DNA from: CAWIOX01 sp963837775
GTDB lineage: Bacteria; Pseudomonadota; Gammaproteobacteria; Burkholderiales; Burkholderiaceae_D
Direction: 5' to 3'
NCBI GenBank assembly: GCA_963837775.1
Contig: CAWIOX010000008.1
Coordinates: 68,713-132,712 of the forward strand
DNA: 64,000 nt
In this document: in pieces, positions 8,825 through 18,106 of the stretch
Numbering within the stretch: the first letter of the stretch is position 1
Layout: the number at the start of each line of letters is the position of its first letter
The notes under the pieces: model-generated
Seen by the model: the letters and a program-made list of their open reading frames with translations, nothing else
What the model was told of the DNA's origin: nothing
The model's database searches: none
Made by a program: the position numbers and the translations under genes

Positions 8825-9508
8825 ATGATTTTTAGCCATTTCCGGCAGCGCCTGAATCTTGCGGTATTGCTTGTTGTCATCGGCTTGCACATGGCAAGCA
8901 TTGCCGCTGCGCATTACATGCTTTCGCATCCAGATGGCAAATCGGCAGCAATGCGGCCGCTGACCGTAGAACTTGCGGCTGACACGCAGCCAATGCCAAA
9001 ATCGGAAGCGCCGTCCAAACTGCCCTCAAATGAGCTACGGGCAACGCATAAAACAAAAGTAGCAATGAAACCGCTCGCACCGGCAGTCAAAACCGATCCG
9101 ACTCCGTCAACGGCTGTCAGTATGCAGGAAGTCCAGCACGATCTGAAAACTGTCAGCACTGCACCTGCAGTCGAGCCCGCCGTGGCAAGCTCCCTCTCGG
9201 CTGCGGCTGCGACAACTGCCAAAACCAGCGTTACGATTCCGGCAAACTATGCAGCCAGCAACCGCAAGCCAAACTACCCCAAACTATCGAGGGATTTTGA
9301 CGAACAAGGGACAGTCGTGCTGCGTGTACTAGTACAATCCGACGGCAGCGCAGGAGAAGTGCAGATCAGGAAATCCAGCGGGCATGAACTGCTCGATGAA
9401 TCGGCCAGAACTGCGGTACGCAACTGGCGTTTCAACCCGGCCACCAGCGATGGCAAAGCCATTGCCGAGTGGTATCAGATTTCGATTCCATTTACATTGC
9501 AAAACTAA
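8825..9508 (+). CDS. TonB-family energy-transducing protein
   Basis: Periplasm-spanning protein that carries proton-motive energy from ExbB/ExbD to outer-membrane receptors. 227 residues: one N-terminal membrane helix (about 10-32), a long Ala/Pro/Lys/Thr-rich middle, and a TonB C-terminal domain from PKLSRDFDEQGTVVLRV to the end (YQISIPFTL). Directly upstream of exbB and exbD in the same direction, which supports the role. No outer-membrane receptor gene is in the window, so the substrate is unknown. Confidence 0.9.
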   Translation: MIFSHFRQRLNLAVLLVVIGLHMASIAAAHYMLSHPDGKSAAMRPLTVELAADTQPMPKSEAPSKLPSNELRATHKTKVAMKPLAPAVKTDPTPSTAVSMQEVQHDLKTVSTAPAVEPAVASSLSAAAATTAKTSVTIPANYAASNRKPNYPKLSRDFDEQGTVVLRVLVQSDGSAGEVQIRKSSGHELLDESARTAVRNWRFNPATSDGKAIAEWYQISIPFTLQN

Positions 9509-9528
9509 CCTTTATATTTCAGACAACC

Positions 9529-10215
9529 ATGAACCCAACCCTAGGACTTGCCCACTATTGGTCGCAAGGCGATGCTATCAGCCATGCGGTCGCTTATGTC
9601 TTACTGGTGATGTCGATTGCCAGCTGGTACTACATTTTGTCCAAGGCGTGGAGCGCCTGGCGCATCAGGAAAAGCGCATCGGCACTGGAAGGTTTCTGGA
9701 AAGCACCGACCCTGAATGATGCGATCGCCGTCATCAAGAGCGCCGACAGCGAAAGCGTCTACACTCCGCTGGCAGCGCAAAGCGTGGAAGCCGCCAATCT
9801 GCAGGCACAGGCAGGTTCTTCCGCGTCACTGAATGCGACCACAGACCCAAGCGAACTGATCACCCGCACCCTGCGCCAGGAAATCAACCGCGTCTCCTCG
9901 CGGCTTGAAAATGGACTGACCCTGCTCGCCTCGGTCGGCTCGACCGCCCCGTTCATCGGCCTGTTCGGCACGGTCTGGGGGATTTACCATGCGCTGGTCG
10001 CGGTATCGTCCTCCGGCACGATCCAGATCGACAAGATCGCCGGCCCGGTCGGCGAAGCGCTGATCATGACCGCGCTCGGTCTGGTGGTCGCGATTCCCGC
10101 GGTGCTGGCCTACAATGCATTTACCCGTGTCAATCGTGTCACGCTGGCAGAACTGGATGCATTTGCCCATGATTTGCACGCCCATCTGACCACTGGCGCC
10201 CGCGTGGGCAAGTAA
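9529..10215 (+). CDS. exbB: ExbB/MotA/TolQ-type proton channel protein
   Basis: Inner-membrane channel subunit working with ExbD and TonB. The 228-residue product has a first helix near residues 18-37, a cytoplasmic loop, and two further helices in the conserved core (ENGLTLLASVGSTAPFIGLFGTVWGI and EALIMTALGLVVAIPAVLAYNAF). The start at 9529 (MNPTLGLAHYW) is chosen over an upstream in-frame ATG at 9469 that would lie inside the tonB-like gene. Middle gene of a tonB-exbB-exbD set. Confidence 0.94.
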   Translation: MNPTLGLAHYWSQGDAISHAVAYVLLVMSIASWYYILSKAWSAWRIRKSASALEGFWKAPTLNDAIAVIKSADSESVYTPLAAQSVEAANLQAQAGSSASLNATTDPSELITRTLRQEINRVSSRLENGLTLLASVGSTAPFIGLFGTVWGIYHALVAVSSSGTIQIDKIAGPVGEALIMTALGLVVAIPAVLAYNAFTRVNRVTLAELDAFAHDLHAHLTTGARVGK

Positions 10216-10246
10216 GTCACCACTTCCAATATTCCGGAGTCACCCC

Positions 10247-10678
10247 ATGTCATTTGGCGGATTCAACGACAACCACAACCAGGCCCCGATGGCAGACATC
10301 AACGTCACCCCGATGGTCGACGTGATGCTGGTATTGCTGGTCATCTTCATCATCACCGCGCCGCTCTTCACGCATGCCATCAAGCTCGACCTGCCGAGCG
10401 CACAATCCGCACCGGCGCCGGAAAAACCCGAAACGATTTCGATCTCGATCAATGGCGAAGGCAAAATTTTCTGGGGCAATGACGCCATTGAGCAGGCCGA
10501 CATGAGCCTCAAGCTGGCGGCAGCGGCACAAAAGAAGCCGCAACCGGAACTGCAACTGCGCGCCGACAAGGCGACCCGTTATGAAGTCATTGCCCAAGTC
10601 ATGGCTGCCGCGCAGACCAATGGCCTGAGCAAGATCGGCTTTGTGACAGAACCCAAAGAACTGCAACCGAAAAAATAA
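10247..10678 (+). CDS. exbD: ExbD/TolR-type biopolymer transport protein
   Basis: Partner of ExbB; one membrane helix and a periplasmic domain. At 143 residues it has the family start ADINVTPMVDVMLVLLVIF, including the essential membrane Asp, and the periplasmic RADKATRYEVIAQVMAAAQ repeat-like segment. GGAG precedes the ATG. It ends four bases before the barstar-like gene, suggesting one transcript. Confidence 0.95.
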   Translation: MSFGGFNDNHNQAPMADINVTPMVDVMLVLLVIFIITAPLFTHAIKLDLPSAQSAPAPEKPETISISINGEGKIFWGNDAIEQADMSLKLAAAAQKKPQPELQLRADKATRYEVIAQVMAAAQTNGLSKIGFVTEPKELQPKK

Positions 10679-10682
10679 CATC

Positions 10683-11009
10683 ATGGCTACTGTCTGCCTG
10701 AATGGCGAAACCATCACCGACTGGGAATCCTTCCACATCCAATGTCAGAATGCGTTCGGCTTCCCCGATTTCTATGGTCGCAACATGGATGCCTGGGTCG
10801 ATTGCCTCAGCTATCTGCGCGATGATGAGGGCATGTCGAAGTTCCGCCTGAAACCCAACGAAATCCTGCAAATCGAGATTACCCACGCCGTACAATTGAA
10901 GCAGCGCCTGCCGGATCTGCTGGACGAACTGAAATTCTGCATCGACGGCATCAACGAGCGCTACGAGGATTACGGCGAGAAACCTGCGCTGGCACTGGTA
11001 TTGCGCTGA
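10683..11009 (+). CDS. barstar-family (ribonuclease inhibitor) protein
   Basis: 108 residues with the barstar fold signature: the first strand (LNGETITDWESFHIQC), then FGFPDFYGRNMDAWVDCL, the segment barstar uses to block barnase, and a C-terminal acidic half. Barstar proteins bind and inhibit secreted or toxin RNases. No barnase-like or other RNase toxin gene lies next to it; it sits four bases after exbD and before leuS. It could be an orphan immunity protein or have taken another role. Family assignment is firm, function is not. Confidence 0.85.
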   Translation: MATVCLNGETITDWESFHIQCQNAFGFPDFYGRNMDAWVDCLSYLRDDEGMSKFRLKPNEILQIEITHAVQLKQRLPDLLDELKFCIDGINERYEDYGEKPALALVLR

Positions 11010-11060
11010 ACTTGAGCGGGCTTTTCAACGAGATTGCAGCGCAGCTAAAAGTTGAACCAG

Positions 11061-11066
11061 TATAAT
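11061..11066 (+). promoter_or_regulatory. -10 box of leuS (TATAAT)
   Basis: A perfect TATAAT lies 35 nt before the chosen leuS start. The in-frame ATG at 11065 falls inside this box, so it would not be in the transcript; this supports ATG 11101 as the true start. No well-spaced -35 is evident (TTGCAG is 21 nt away). Confidence 0.45.
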
Positions 11067-11100
11067 GTCCGGTTCACACCCACTTTTAGCGCCATCCGTC

Positions 11101-13740
11101 ATGCAAGAAAAATACAGCCCCGCCGACGTCGAGCAATCGGCGCAAGACCATTGGAAAGCCATCGACGCCTACAAGGTCGTTGAAAACGATCCGCGCTTCC
11201 CCAAAGGCAAGTATTACGCCTGTTCCATGCTGCCCTATCCTTCCGGCAAGCTGCACATGGGACATGTCCGCAATTACACCATCAATGACGTGATGTACCG
11301 CTACCTGCGGATGAACGGCTACAACGTGCTGATGCCGATGGGCTGGGATGCGTTCGGCATGCCGGCTGAAAATGCCGCGATGGCCAACAACGTGCCGCCG
11401 GCGCAATGGACTTATGCCAACATCGCCTACATGAAGAAGCAGATGCAGGCGATGGGGCTGGCGATCGACTGGTCGCGCGAAATGACGGCCTGCACGCCTG
11501 AATACTACAAATGGAACCAGTGGATGTTCCTGAAGATGCTGGAAAAAGGCATCATCTACAAGAAAACCGGCACCGTGAACTGGGACCCGATCGACCAGAC
11601 GGTACTGGCCAACGAACAGGTGATCGACGGCCGCGGCTGGCGCTCCGGCGCGCTGATCGAAAAGCGCGAAATCCCGATGTATTACGCGAAGATCACCGAT
11701 TACGCCGAAGAACTGCTGGATCACGTCGACCACAAGCTGCAAGGCTGGCCGGAACGCGTGCGTCTGATGCAATCGAACTGGATCGGAAAATCGACCGGCG
11801 TGCGCTTCGCCTTCCCGCATCAGATCAAGGGCAGCGACGGCGAGCTGATTCAGGACGGCAAGCTGTGGGTGTTCACCACCCGCGCCGACACCATCATGGG
11901 CGTCACCTTCTGCGCGGTGGCGCCGGAACATGCGCTGGCCTCGCTGGCGGCCGCGTCGAACCCGGCACTGGCTGCCTTCATCGCCGAATGCAAGCTCGGC
12001 GGCGTGGCCGAAGCCGACATGGCGACGATGGAAAAGAAAGGGATGCCGACCGGCCTGTTCGTCACGCATCCGCTGACCGGCCAGCAAGTCGAAGTCTGGG
12101 TCGGCAATTACGTGCTGATCACCTATGGCGACGGCGCGGTGATGGGTGTGCCGGCGCATGACGAACGCGATTTTGCGTTTGCCAACAAATACGCACTGCC
12201 GATCAGGCAAGTCGTCGCGGTCGAAGGAAAAGCCTTTTCCACCACAGCCTGGGATGAATCCTACGCCGACAAGGAAAACGGCCGCTGCATCGGCTCCGGC
12301 AAGTACGATGGCTTGGGCTATCAAGCCGCAGTCGATGCGATCGCCGCCGACCTCGCCGCGCTGAGCCTGGGCGAAAAGAAAATCACCTACCGCCTGCGCG
12401 ACTGGGGCATCTCGCGCCAGCGCTACTGGGGCACCCCGATTCCGATCATCCACTGCGCCGATTGCGGTGCGGTGCCGGTGCCGGAACAGGATCTGCCGGT
12501 GGTATTGCCGGAAGACTGCGTGCCGGACGGCAGCGGCAACCCGCTCAACAAGCACGAAAAATTCCTGCATGTCGATTGCCCTAGCTGCGGCAAAGCGGCA
12601 CGGCGCGAAACCGACACCATGGATACCTTCGTCGATTCGTCCTGGTATTACATGCGCTACACCTCGCCCGGCTCGGACAATGCGATGGTCGATGCGCGCA
12701 ACGATTACTGGATGCCGATGGACCAGTACATCGGCGGCATCGAACATGCGGTAATGCATTTGCTGTACGCCCGTTTCTGGACCAAGATCATGCGCGACCT
12801 GGGTCTGGTCAAGTTCGACGAACCGTTCACCAACCTGCTCACGCAAGGCATGGTGCTGAACGAAACCTATTACCGCGAAGAAGAAAGCGGCAAGAAAATC
12901 TGGTTCAACCCGGAAGACATCGAACTCGACCTGGACGAAAAAGGCCGCCCGGTGTCCGCCCGACTGAAAACCGACGGCTTGCCGGTCGAGATCGGCGGCA
13001 CCGAAAAGATGTCGAAGTCGAAAAACAACGGCATCGACCCGCAGGCGCAGATCGACCAGTACGGCGCGGATACCGCACGGCTGTTTACGATGTTCGCGTC
13101 GCCGCCGGAACAGACGCTGGAATGGTCGGGCACCGGCGTCGAAGGCGCGAACCGCTTCCTGCGCCGCGTGTGGGCCTTCTCACATGCACAATCGGGCCGT
13201 GTCGCAGCTGCCGGCGCGGTAAACGCGGCAAGCCTGAACAACGAACAGAAAACCCTGCGCCGCGAAGTCCACAAGATCTTGCAGCAGGCCGACCATGACC
13301 TGAAACGCATCCAGTACAACACCGTCGTCTCGGCCTGCATGAAAATGCTCAATACGCTGGAAGCGGCCAAACTGGACGATTCGGCCGCATCCAATGCGGT
13401 GATTGCGGAAGGCCTGTCGATTTTCCTGCGCGTGCTGAATCCGGTCGCGCCGCACATCACCCATGTGCTGTGGCAGGAGCTCGGATTCGCGCAAGCCCAG
13501 GGCGACATCCTCAACGCCGCCTGGCCGCAAGTCGATCCGGCCGCGCTGGAACAGGCCGAAATCGAGATGATGATCCAGGTCAACGGCAAATTGCGCGGCA
13601 GCATCACGGTTGCCAAAGATGCCGACAAGGCAAGCATTGAAGCCGCTGCGCTGGCCCATGAGAACGTACGGAAATACCTCGAAGGTGCGCCGAAGAAGGT
13701 CATCGTGGTACCCGGCAAGCTGATCAATATCGTTGCCTAA
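11101..13740 (+). CDS. leuS: leucyl-tRNA synthetase
   Basis: Charges tRNA-Leu. 879 residues from MQEKYSPADVEQSAQ. HIGH-type motif PYPSGKLHMGH is at residues 45-55 and KMSKS at 636-640. Between them lie the CP1 editing domain (TTRADTIMGVTF ... GVPAHDERDF) and a zinc-type insert (CADCGAVPVP, CPSCGKAARRETDTM). The anticodon-binding and C-terminal domains are complete. Preceded by the barstar-like gene, followed by lptE and holA, the usual neighbours. Intact, with no frameshift over 2.6 kb. Confidence 0.98.
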   Translation: MQEKYSPADVEQSAQDHWKAIDAYKVVENDPRFPKGKYYACSMLPYPSGKLHMGHVRNYTINDVMYRYLRMNGYNVLMPMGWDAFGMPAENAAMANNVPPAQWTYANIAYMKKQMQAMGLAIDWSREMTACTPEYYKWNQWMFLKMLEKGIIYKKTGTVNWDPIDQTVLANEQVIDGRGWRSGALIEKREIPMYYAKITDYAEELLDHVDHKLQGWPERVRLMQSNWIGKSTGVRFAFPHQIKGSDGELIQDGKLWVFTTRADTIMGVTFCAVAPEHALASLAAASNPALAAFIAECKLGGVAEADMATMEKKGMPTGLFVTHPLTGQQVEVWVGNYVLITYGDGAVMGVPAHDERDFAFANKYALPIRQVVAVEGKAFSTTAWDESYADKENGRCIGSGKYDGLGYQAAVDAIAADLAALSLGEKKITYRLRDWGISRQRYWGTPIPIIHCADCGAVPVPEQDLPVVLPEDCVPDGSGNPLNKHEKFLHVDCPSCGKAARRETDTMDTFVDSSWYYMRYTSPGSDNAMVDARNDYWMPMDQYIGGIEHAVMHLLYARFWTKIMRDLGLVKFDEPFTNLLTQGMVLNETYYREEESGKKIWFNPEDIELDLDEKGRPVSARLKTDGLPVEIGGTEKMSKSKNNGIDPQAQIDQYGADTARLFTMFASPPEQTLEWSGTGVEGANRFLRRVWAFSHAQSGRVAAAGAVNAASLNNEQKTLRREVHKILQQADHDLKRIQYNTVVSACMKMLNTLEAAKLDDSAASNAVIAEGLSIFLRVLNPVAPHITHVLWQELGFAQAQGDILNAAWPQVDPAALEQAEIEMMIQVNGKLRGSITVAKDADKASIEAAALAHENVRKYLEGAPKKVIVVPGKLINIVA

Positions 13741-13786
13741 CGGTCATGGCAAAATGCCACCCCAATGCATGAAAGCATCATGAGCG

Positions 13787-13840
13787 CCCTCACCCCAACC
13801 CCTCTCCCGCGGCGGGAGAGGGGAGCGAAGTGAGTCGCTA
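13787..13840. repeat. CCCTCACCCCAACCCCTCTCCC-type palindrome
   Basis: The arms CCCCTCTCCCGC and GCGGGAGAGGGG (13799-13822) form a perfect inverted repeat within a longer motif ending GCGAAGTGAG. It lies between leuS and lptE. A related shorter palindrome is at 17998-18027. Sequences of this kind are dispersed in many proteobacteria. Confidence 0.7.
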
Positions 13841-13876
13841 TGCGACTTTCACGTTAAATGCTTAGCAGGATAAAAG

Positions 13877-14404
13877 ATGAAGCAAGGCCGCGCTGTCAGC
13901 ACCTATTTACTCGGAATCATGATCACCGTGATGCTCTCCGCATGCGGCTTTCATTTGCGCAGCGCGGCCGATGCCAATCTGCCGTTCAAGACGATTTACC
14001 TGGGTTTTCCCGAGTCGTCGCCGCTGGGGACCGAACTCAGGCGCAACATCCGCGGCGGCGGCAATACCGAGGTATTGCCGACCGCAAAAGAGGCGCAGGC
14101 GAGCCTGGTGGTGCTGTCCGAAACCAGGGATAAATCCGTGCTTTCGCTGAACAACCTGGGCCGCGTGCGCGAATACAGCCTGGGCTACACGCTGCGTTTC
14201 CGGGTGATCGACAGCAAGGGGCAGGAACTGCTGGCACCGACCGAAATCACGCTCAAACGCGACATCAACTACGATGAGTCGCAAGTGCTGGCCAAAGAAG
14301 GCGAAGAAGCGATGCTGTACCGCGACATGCAAAAAGACCTGGTGCAGCAGGTCTTGCGCCGGCTCGCAGCCATCAAGCCGCTTTCGCCTATCGATAGCAA
14401 TTGA
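13877..14404 (+). CDS. lptE: LPS-assembly lipoprotein LptE
   Basis: Outer-membrane lipoprotein that plugs the LptD barrel and helps place LPS on the cell surface. 175 residues, signal peptide with lipobox MLSACG (Cys near residue 22), followed by the family start GFHLRSAADANLPFKTIYL. The remainder (REYSLGYTLRFRVID, ITLKRDINYDESQVLAKEGE) is typical. Located between leuS and holA, as in other betaproteobacteria. Confidence 0.94.
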   Translation: MKQGRAVSTYLLGIMITVMLSACGFHLRSAADANLPFKTIYLGFPESSPLGTELRRNIRGGGNTEVLPTAKEAQASLVVLSETRDKSVLSLNNLGRVREYSLGYTLRFRVIDSKGQELLAPTEITLKRDINYDESQVLAKEGEEAMLYRDMQKDLVQQVLRRLAAIKPLSPIDSN

Positions 14405-14425
14405 CCGTTTTTAACAAGGAATGCG

Positions 14426-15460
14426 ATGCAGCTGCGGCTTGATGCCCTTGATGCGCATTTGGCGAAATCGCTCGCGCCGCTGTATGTGATCAGCAGCGAC
14501 GAGCATCTGCTCGCGCTCGAAGCCGCCGACAAAATCCGCAAGACGGCACGCGCGCAAGGTTTTTCCGAGCGCGAAGTATTGACGGTGGAGCGCAGCTTCA
14601 AGTGGGGCGAACTGCTGGCGGCCAGGCAATCGCAATCGCTGTTCGGCGACAAGAAACTGATCGAGCTGCGGATCCCGGGCGGCAAGCCCGGCAAGGATGG
14701 CGGACAGGCGCTGCAGCACTATGCAGCCGCCTGCAGCGCCCAAGGCAGCAATGGCGACAGCCTGACCATCATCACGCTACCGAAGCTGGACTGGGCCACG
14801 CAGAAAGCGGCCTGGGTAGCAGCGCTGCAGCAAGCCGCCGTGTATATCGACATCCCGCTGGTCGAGCGGGCGCAGTTGCCGGCCTGGATCGGCGTCAGGC
14901 TGGCGGCACAGGGCCAAAGCGCAGACCGGCAAAGCCTTGATTTCATCGCCGACCGGGTCGAGGGCAATCTGCTGGCCGCGCATCAGGAAATCCAGAAACT
15001 CGGCTTGCTGCACCCGGCCGGCAAGCTCGGCTTCGAGCAGATCCACGATGCGGTGCTGAACGTCGCCCGCTATGATGTATTCAAGCTCAACGAAGCGATG
15101 CTGGCCGGCGATGCGACGCGTCTGGTGCGCATGCTGGACGGCCTCAAGGGCGAAGGCGAAGCGCTGCCGCTGGTGCTGTGGGCCGTCAGCGAAGAAATCC
15201 GCACGCTGCTGAAGCTGAAATCCGGCATCGCGCAAGGCCGTGCGCTGGGCGCGCTGCTCAAGGATGCCCGCATCTGGGGCCCGCGCGAACGCATGATGGA
15301 ACCGGCGCTGCGCCGGCTGTCATTGCCGGCGCTGCAGGCGGCGCTGCAGGAAGCGGCACAAATCGATAAGATGATCAAAGGTCTGCGCGCCAAGGCGTTT
15401 GCCGGCGATGCATGGGATGCATTGCTGCAACTTGGCTTGAAAGTCGCGCGCGGCCAGTAA
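14426..15460 (+). CDS. holA: DNA polymerase III subunit delta
   Basis: Clamp-loader subunit that opens the beta clamp. 344 residues: N-terminal ATPase-like domain (PLYVISSDEHLLALEAAD, residues 17-34), middle lid region and C-terminal collar domain ending WDALLQLGLKVARGQ. Starts 21 nt after lptE, so both are probably one transcript, closed by the terminator at 15483. Confidence 0.95.
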   Translation: MQLRLDALDAHLAKSLAPLYVISSDEHLLALEAADKIRKTARAQGFSEREVLTVERSFKWGELLAARQSQSLFGDKKLIELRIPGGKPGKDGGQALQHYAAACSAQGSNGDSLTIITLPKLDWATQKAAWVAALQQAAVYIDIPLVERAQLPAWIGVRLAAQGQSADRQSLDFIADRVEGNLLAAHQEIQKLGLLHPAGKLGFEQIHDAVLNVARYDVFKLNEAMLAGDATRLVRMLDGLKGEGEALPLVLWAVSEEIRTLLKLKSGIAQGRALGALLKDARIWGPRERMMEPALRRLSLPALQAALQEAAQIDKMIKGLRAKAFAGDAWDALLQLGLKVARGQ

Positions 15461-15482
15461 TAGTTTGTGTGCATTACGGGGG

Positions 15483-15507
15483 CACGGCATCGTTTGCCGT
15501 GATTTTT
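15483..15507 (+). terminator. intrinsic terminator after holA
   Basis: Stem CACGGCA / TGCCGTG with a TCGTT loop, followed by ATTTTT. It lies 22 nt after the holA stop and ends the leuS-lptE-holA run. Confidence 0.75.
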
Positions 15508-15572
15508 CTTGCTTCCTTGTCCCGCTGGCGTGGCAAGGATGCCCATTACAACGGCTTCGTAATTCTGGAAAT

Positions 15573-16839
15573 ATGGACATCAAAAATTACATGAATGACA
15601 TCGGTCAGCGCGCACGCACTGCTTCGCGCGCGATGGCCAAGGCCGACACCGCGACCAAGAACCGGGCGCTGTCACTGATCGCCGCGGCAATCCGGCGCGA
15701 TGCCGGCCTGCTGCGCGCCGCCAACGAACTGGATCTGGCGGCGGCCCGCGCCAGCGGCCTGGAGCCGGCGATGCTGGACCGCCTGACGCTGTCGGAGCAG
15801 GCGATCGCGACCATGATCGAAGGCCTGCAGCAGATCGCGTCGCTGGCGGACCCGATCGGCGAGATTTCGAACATGAAATACCGCCCGACCGGCATCCAGG
15901 TCGGCCAGATGCGCGTGCCGCTGGGCGTCATCGGCATCATTTACGAAGCGCGGCCGAACGTGACGGTGGACGCGGCCGGCCTGTGCATCAAGAGCGGCAA
16001 TGCGACCATCCTGCGCGGCGGCTCGGAAGCGATCCATTGCAACCAGGCGCTGGCGAAACTGGTCAAGGAAGGTCTGGCCGGCGCCGGTCTGCCGGCCGAC
16101 GCGGTGCAGATCATCGAAACCACCGACCGCGCCGCCGTCGGCGAGCTGATCACGATGCCGCAATATGTGGACGTGATCGTGCCGCGCGGCGGCAAGGGCC
16201 TGATCGAGCGCCTGATGCGCGAATCCAAGGTGCCGATGATCAAGCATCTGGACGGCATCTGCCACGTGTATATCGACGACAAGGCCGATATCGAGAAGGC
16301 ATTGCCGGTCGCATTCAATGCCAAATGCCACCGCTACGGCACCTGCAATACGATGGAAACCCTGCTGGTGGCGCGCGCCATCGCGCCGCAGGTATTGCCG
16401 CAACTGGCCGCGCTGTATCGCCGGCAAGGAAGTCGAATTGCGCGCCGATGCCGAAGCGCAGGCGATCCTGGCCGGCTATCCGCATCTGAGCGCGGCCACC
16501 GAAGAAGACTGGCAGACCGAATATCTGGCCCCGATACTGGCGGTGAAAATCGTGGCCGACATGGATCAGGCGATCGACCATATCAACACCTATTCGTCCA
16601 AGCATACCGAAGCCATCATCACCGAAGACTACAGCCGCGCGCTGCGCTTCCTGCGCGAAGTCGATTCGGCGTCGGTGATGGTGAATGCATCGACCCGCTT
16701 CGCCGACGGTTTCGAATACGGGCTGGGCGCCGAAATCGGCATCTCGAACGACAAGCTGCATGCGCGCGGCCCGGTCGGACTGGAAGGCCTGACCTCGTTG
16801 AAATACATCGTGTTCGGGCACGGCGAAGTGCGGCAATAA
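15573..16839 (+). CDS. proA: gamma-glutamyl phosphate reductase (one frameshift)
   Basis: NADPH-dependent second step of proline synthesis from glutamate. Residues 1 to about 283, starting MDIKNYMNDIGQRART, include the catalytic Cys in HRYGTCNTMET. The rest (AGKEVELRADAEA to GPVGLEGLTSLKYIVFGHGE) is in the next frame. One extra base in CTGTATCGCCGGC near 16420 explains the shift; corrected length is 421 residues, normal for ProA. Everything else is conserved, so the indel is likely an error in the sequence rather than decay. Confidence 0.93.
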
Positions 16840-16853
16840 CAACAAGGAAGCAC

Positions 16854-17278
16854 ATGCTCTGGATCAAAGCCTTACACATCGTCTTCATCGCGTCCTGGTT
16901 CGCCGGCCTGTTTTACCTGCCGCGCATCTTCGTCAATCTCGCAATGGAGACCGAACCGGTCGCCATCACGCGGCTGATCATGATGGCGCGCAAGCTGTAC
17001 CGCTTCATGACCATCCTCGCGATTCCGGCGCTGCTGCTCGGGCTGTGGCTGTGGCTGGGTTACGGCATCGGCAAGGGTCCCGGCAATGCGCTGGCTGCAC
17101 GCCAAGCTGGCGCTGGTGCGTGCTGCTGATCGGCTACCACCATGCGTGCGGCGCGATCCTGAAGAAGTTCGAACTGGCGCGCAACACCCGCAGCCATGCC
17201 TGGTACCGCTGGTTCAATGAAGTGCCGGTGATCGCGATGCTGGCCATCGTCGTGCTGGTGGTCGTCAAACCGTTCTGA
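16854..17278 (+). CDS. hemJ: HemJ-type protoporphyrinogen oxidase, membrane (two frameshifts)
   Basis: Small heme-pathway membrane enzyme (UPF0093/HemJ family) oxidising protoporphyrinogen IX. The start MLWIKALHIVFIASWFAGL with the conserved His near residue 8, the RKLYRFMTI segment, WLHAKLAL and the C-terminal WFNEVPVIAMLAIVVLVVVKPF are all HemJ hallmarks. The middle changes frame twice, near 17087 (extra C before TGG CTG CAC) and near 17117 (extra C in GTGCGTG). Corrected length is about 140 residues with four membrane helices. It starts 14 nt after proA. Confidence 0.85.
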
Positions 17279-17297
17279 AGCTATTTTCGACACTAAC

Positions 17298-17909
17298 ATG
17301 GCTAAAATCTGTGAATATTTTTTCGCGCCGCAATCGCCCTGGGCTTACCTGGGCCATGCGCGCCTGAGCGCGCTGGCCGAACAACACGGCGCGCGCATCG
17401 AAGTCAAACCGTGCGACCTCGGCAAGGTGTTCAGCCAGTCCGGCGGCTTGCCTCTGGCAAAACGGGCGCCGCAACGACAGGCATACCGGCTGCAGGAAAT
17501 GGCGCGCTGGAGCGAGCATCTGCAGATTCCGCTGAACCTGCAACCGGCCTTCTTCCCGGTGTCCGGCGATATGGCGGCCAAGCTGATCATCGCGACCCAA
17601 CTGGCGCACGGCAATGCAGCGGCGCTGCAACTGAGCGGCAGCATCATGCGCGCCTTGTGGGCGGAGCAGAAAAACATCGCGGATGCCGACACGCTGGCCG
17701 CACTGGCCAATGACTGCGAGGGTGTCGAACTGGACGGCAGGATGCTGCTGAAAACAGCCGACACCGGTGCGGTGCAGACCCAGTACGAGCAGTACACCAA
17801 TGACGCGCTGGCCGCCAATGTATTCGGCTCGCCCTGGTATGTGGTCGACGGCGAAGGCTTCTGGGGCCAGGACCGGCTGGATTTCGTCGAACGGGCATTG
17901 TTGAAATAA
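17298..17909 (+). CDS. DsbA-fold 2-hydroxychromene-2-carboxylate isomerase family protein
   Basis: 203 residues. The start KICEYFFAPQSPWAYLGHARL is the kappa-GST/HCCA isomerase signature with the glutathione-binding Ser-Pro. A central helical domain and a C-terminal VFGSPWYVVDGEGFWGQDRLDFV with cis-Pro complete it. Relatives are glutathione-dependent isomerases of aromatic degradation or general reductases; no degradation genes are nearby, so the substrate is unknown. Follows hemJ by 19 nt. Confidence 0.88.
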   Translation: MAKICEYFFAPQSPWAYLGHARLSALAEQHGARIEVKPCDLGKVFSQSGGLPLAKRAPQRQAYRLQEMARWSEHLQIPLNLQPAFFPVSGDMAAKLIIATQLAHGNAAALQLSGSIMRALWAEQKNIADADTLAALANDCEGVELDGRMLLKTADTGAVQTQYEQYTNDALAANVFGSPWYVVDGEGFWGQDRLDFVERALLK

Positions 17910-17927
17910 GCAGGATTCACAAAAAAT

Positions 17928-17990
17928 GTAGGGTGCGCCATGCGCACCGATTCGAGCTCGGCTAGCGATGGTGCGCATGGCGCACCCTAC
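17928..17990. repeat. palindromic repeat, GTAGGGTGCGCCATGCGCACC family, copy 1
   Basis: Arms GTAGGGTGCGCCATGCGCACC and GGTGCGCATGGCGCACCCTAC enclose about 21 nt. A second copy with a different centre is at 33898-33960. REP-like, intergenic. Confidence 0.85.
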
Positions 17991-17997
17991 AATTTCT

Positions 17998-18027
17998 ACT
18001 CCCTTCTCCCGCCTGCGGGAGAGGGAG
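17998..18027. repeat. CTCCCTTCTCCCGC palindrome
   Basis: Inverted repeat CTCCCTTCTCCCGC / GCGGGAGAGGGAG directly after the previous palindrome; related to the repeat at 13799-13822. Confidence 0.6.
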
Positions 18028-18106
18028 CTCTGACAAAAGCGCATCGCCGATTGAGATTGGCGCTGCGCCTGAACATTTTTGCAACATAACGGATAAAGGG
18101 TACACC

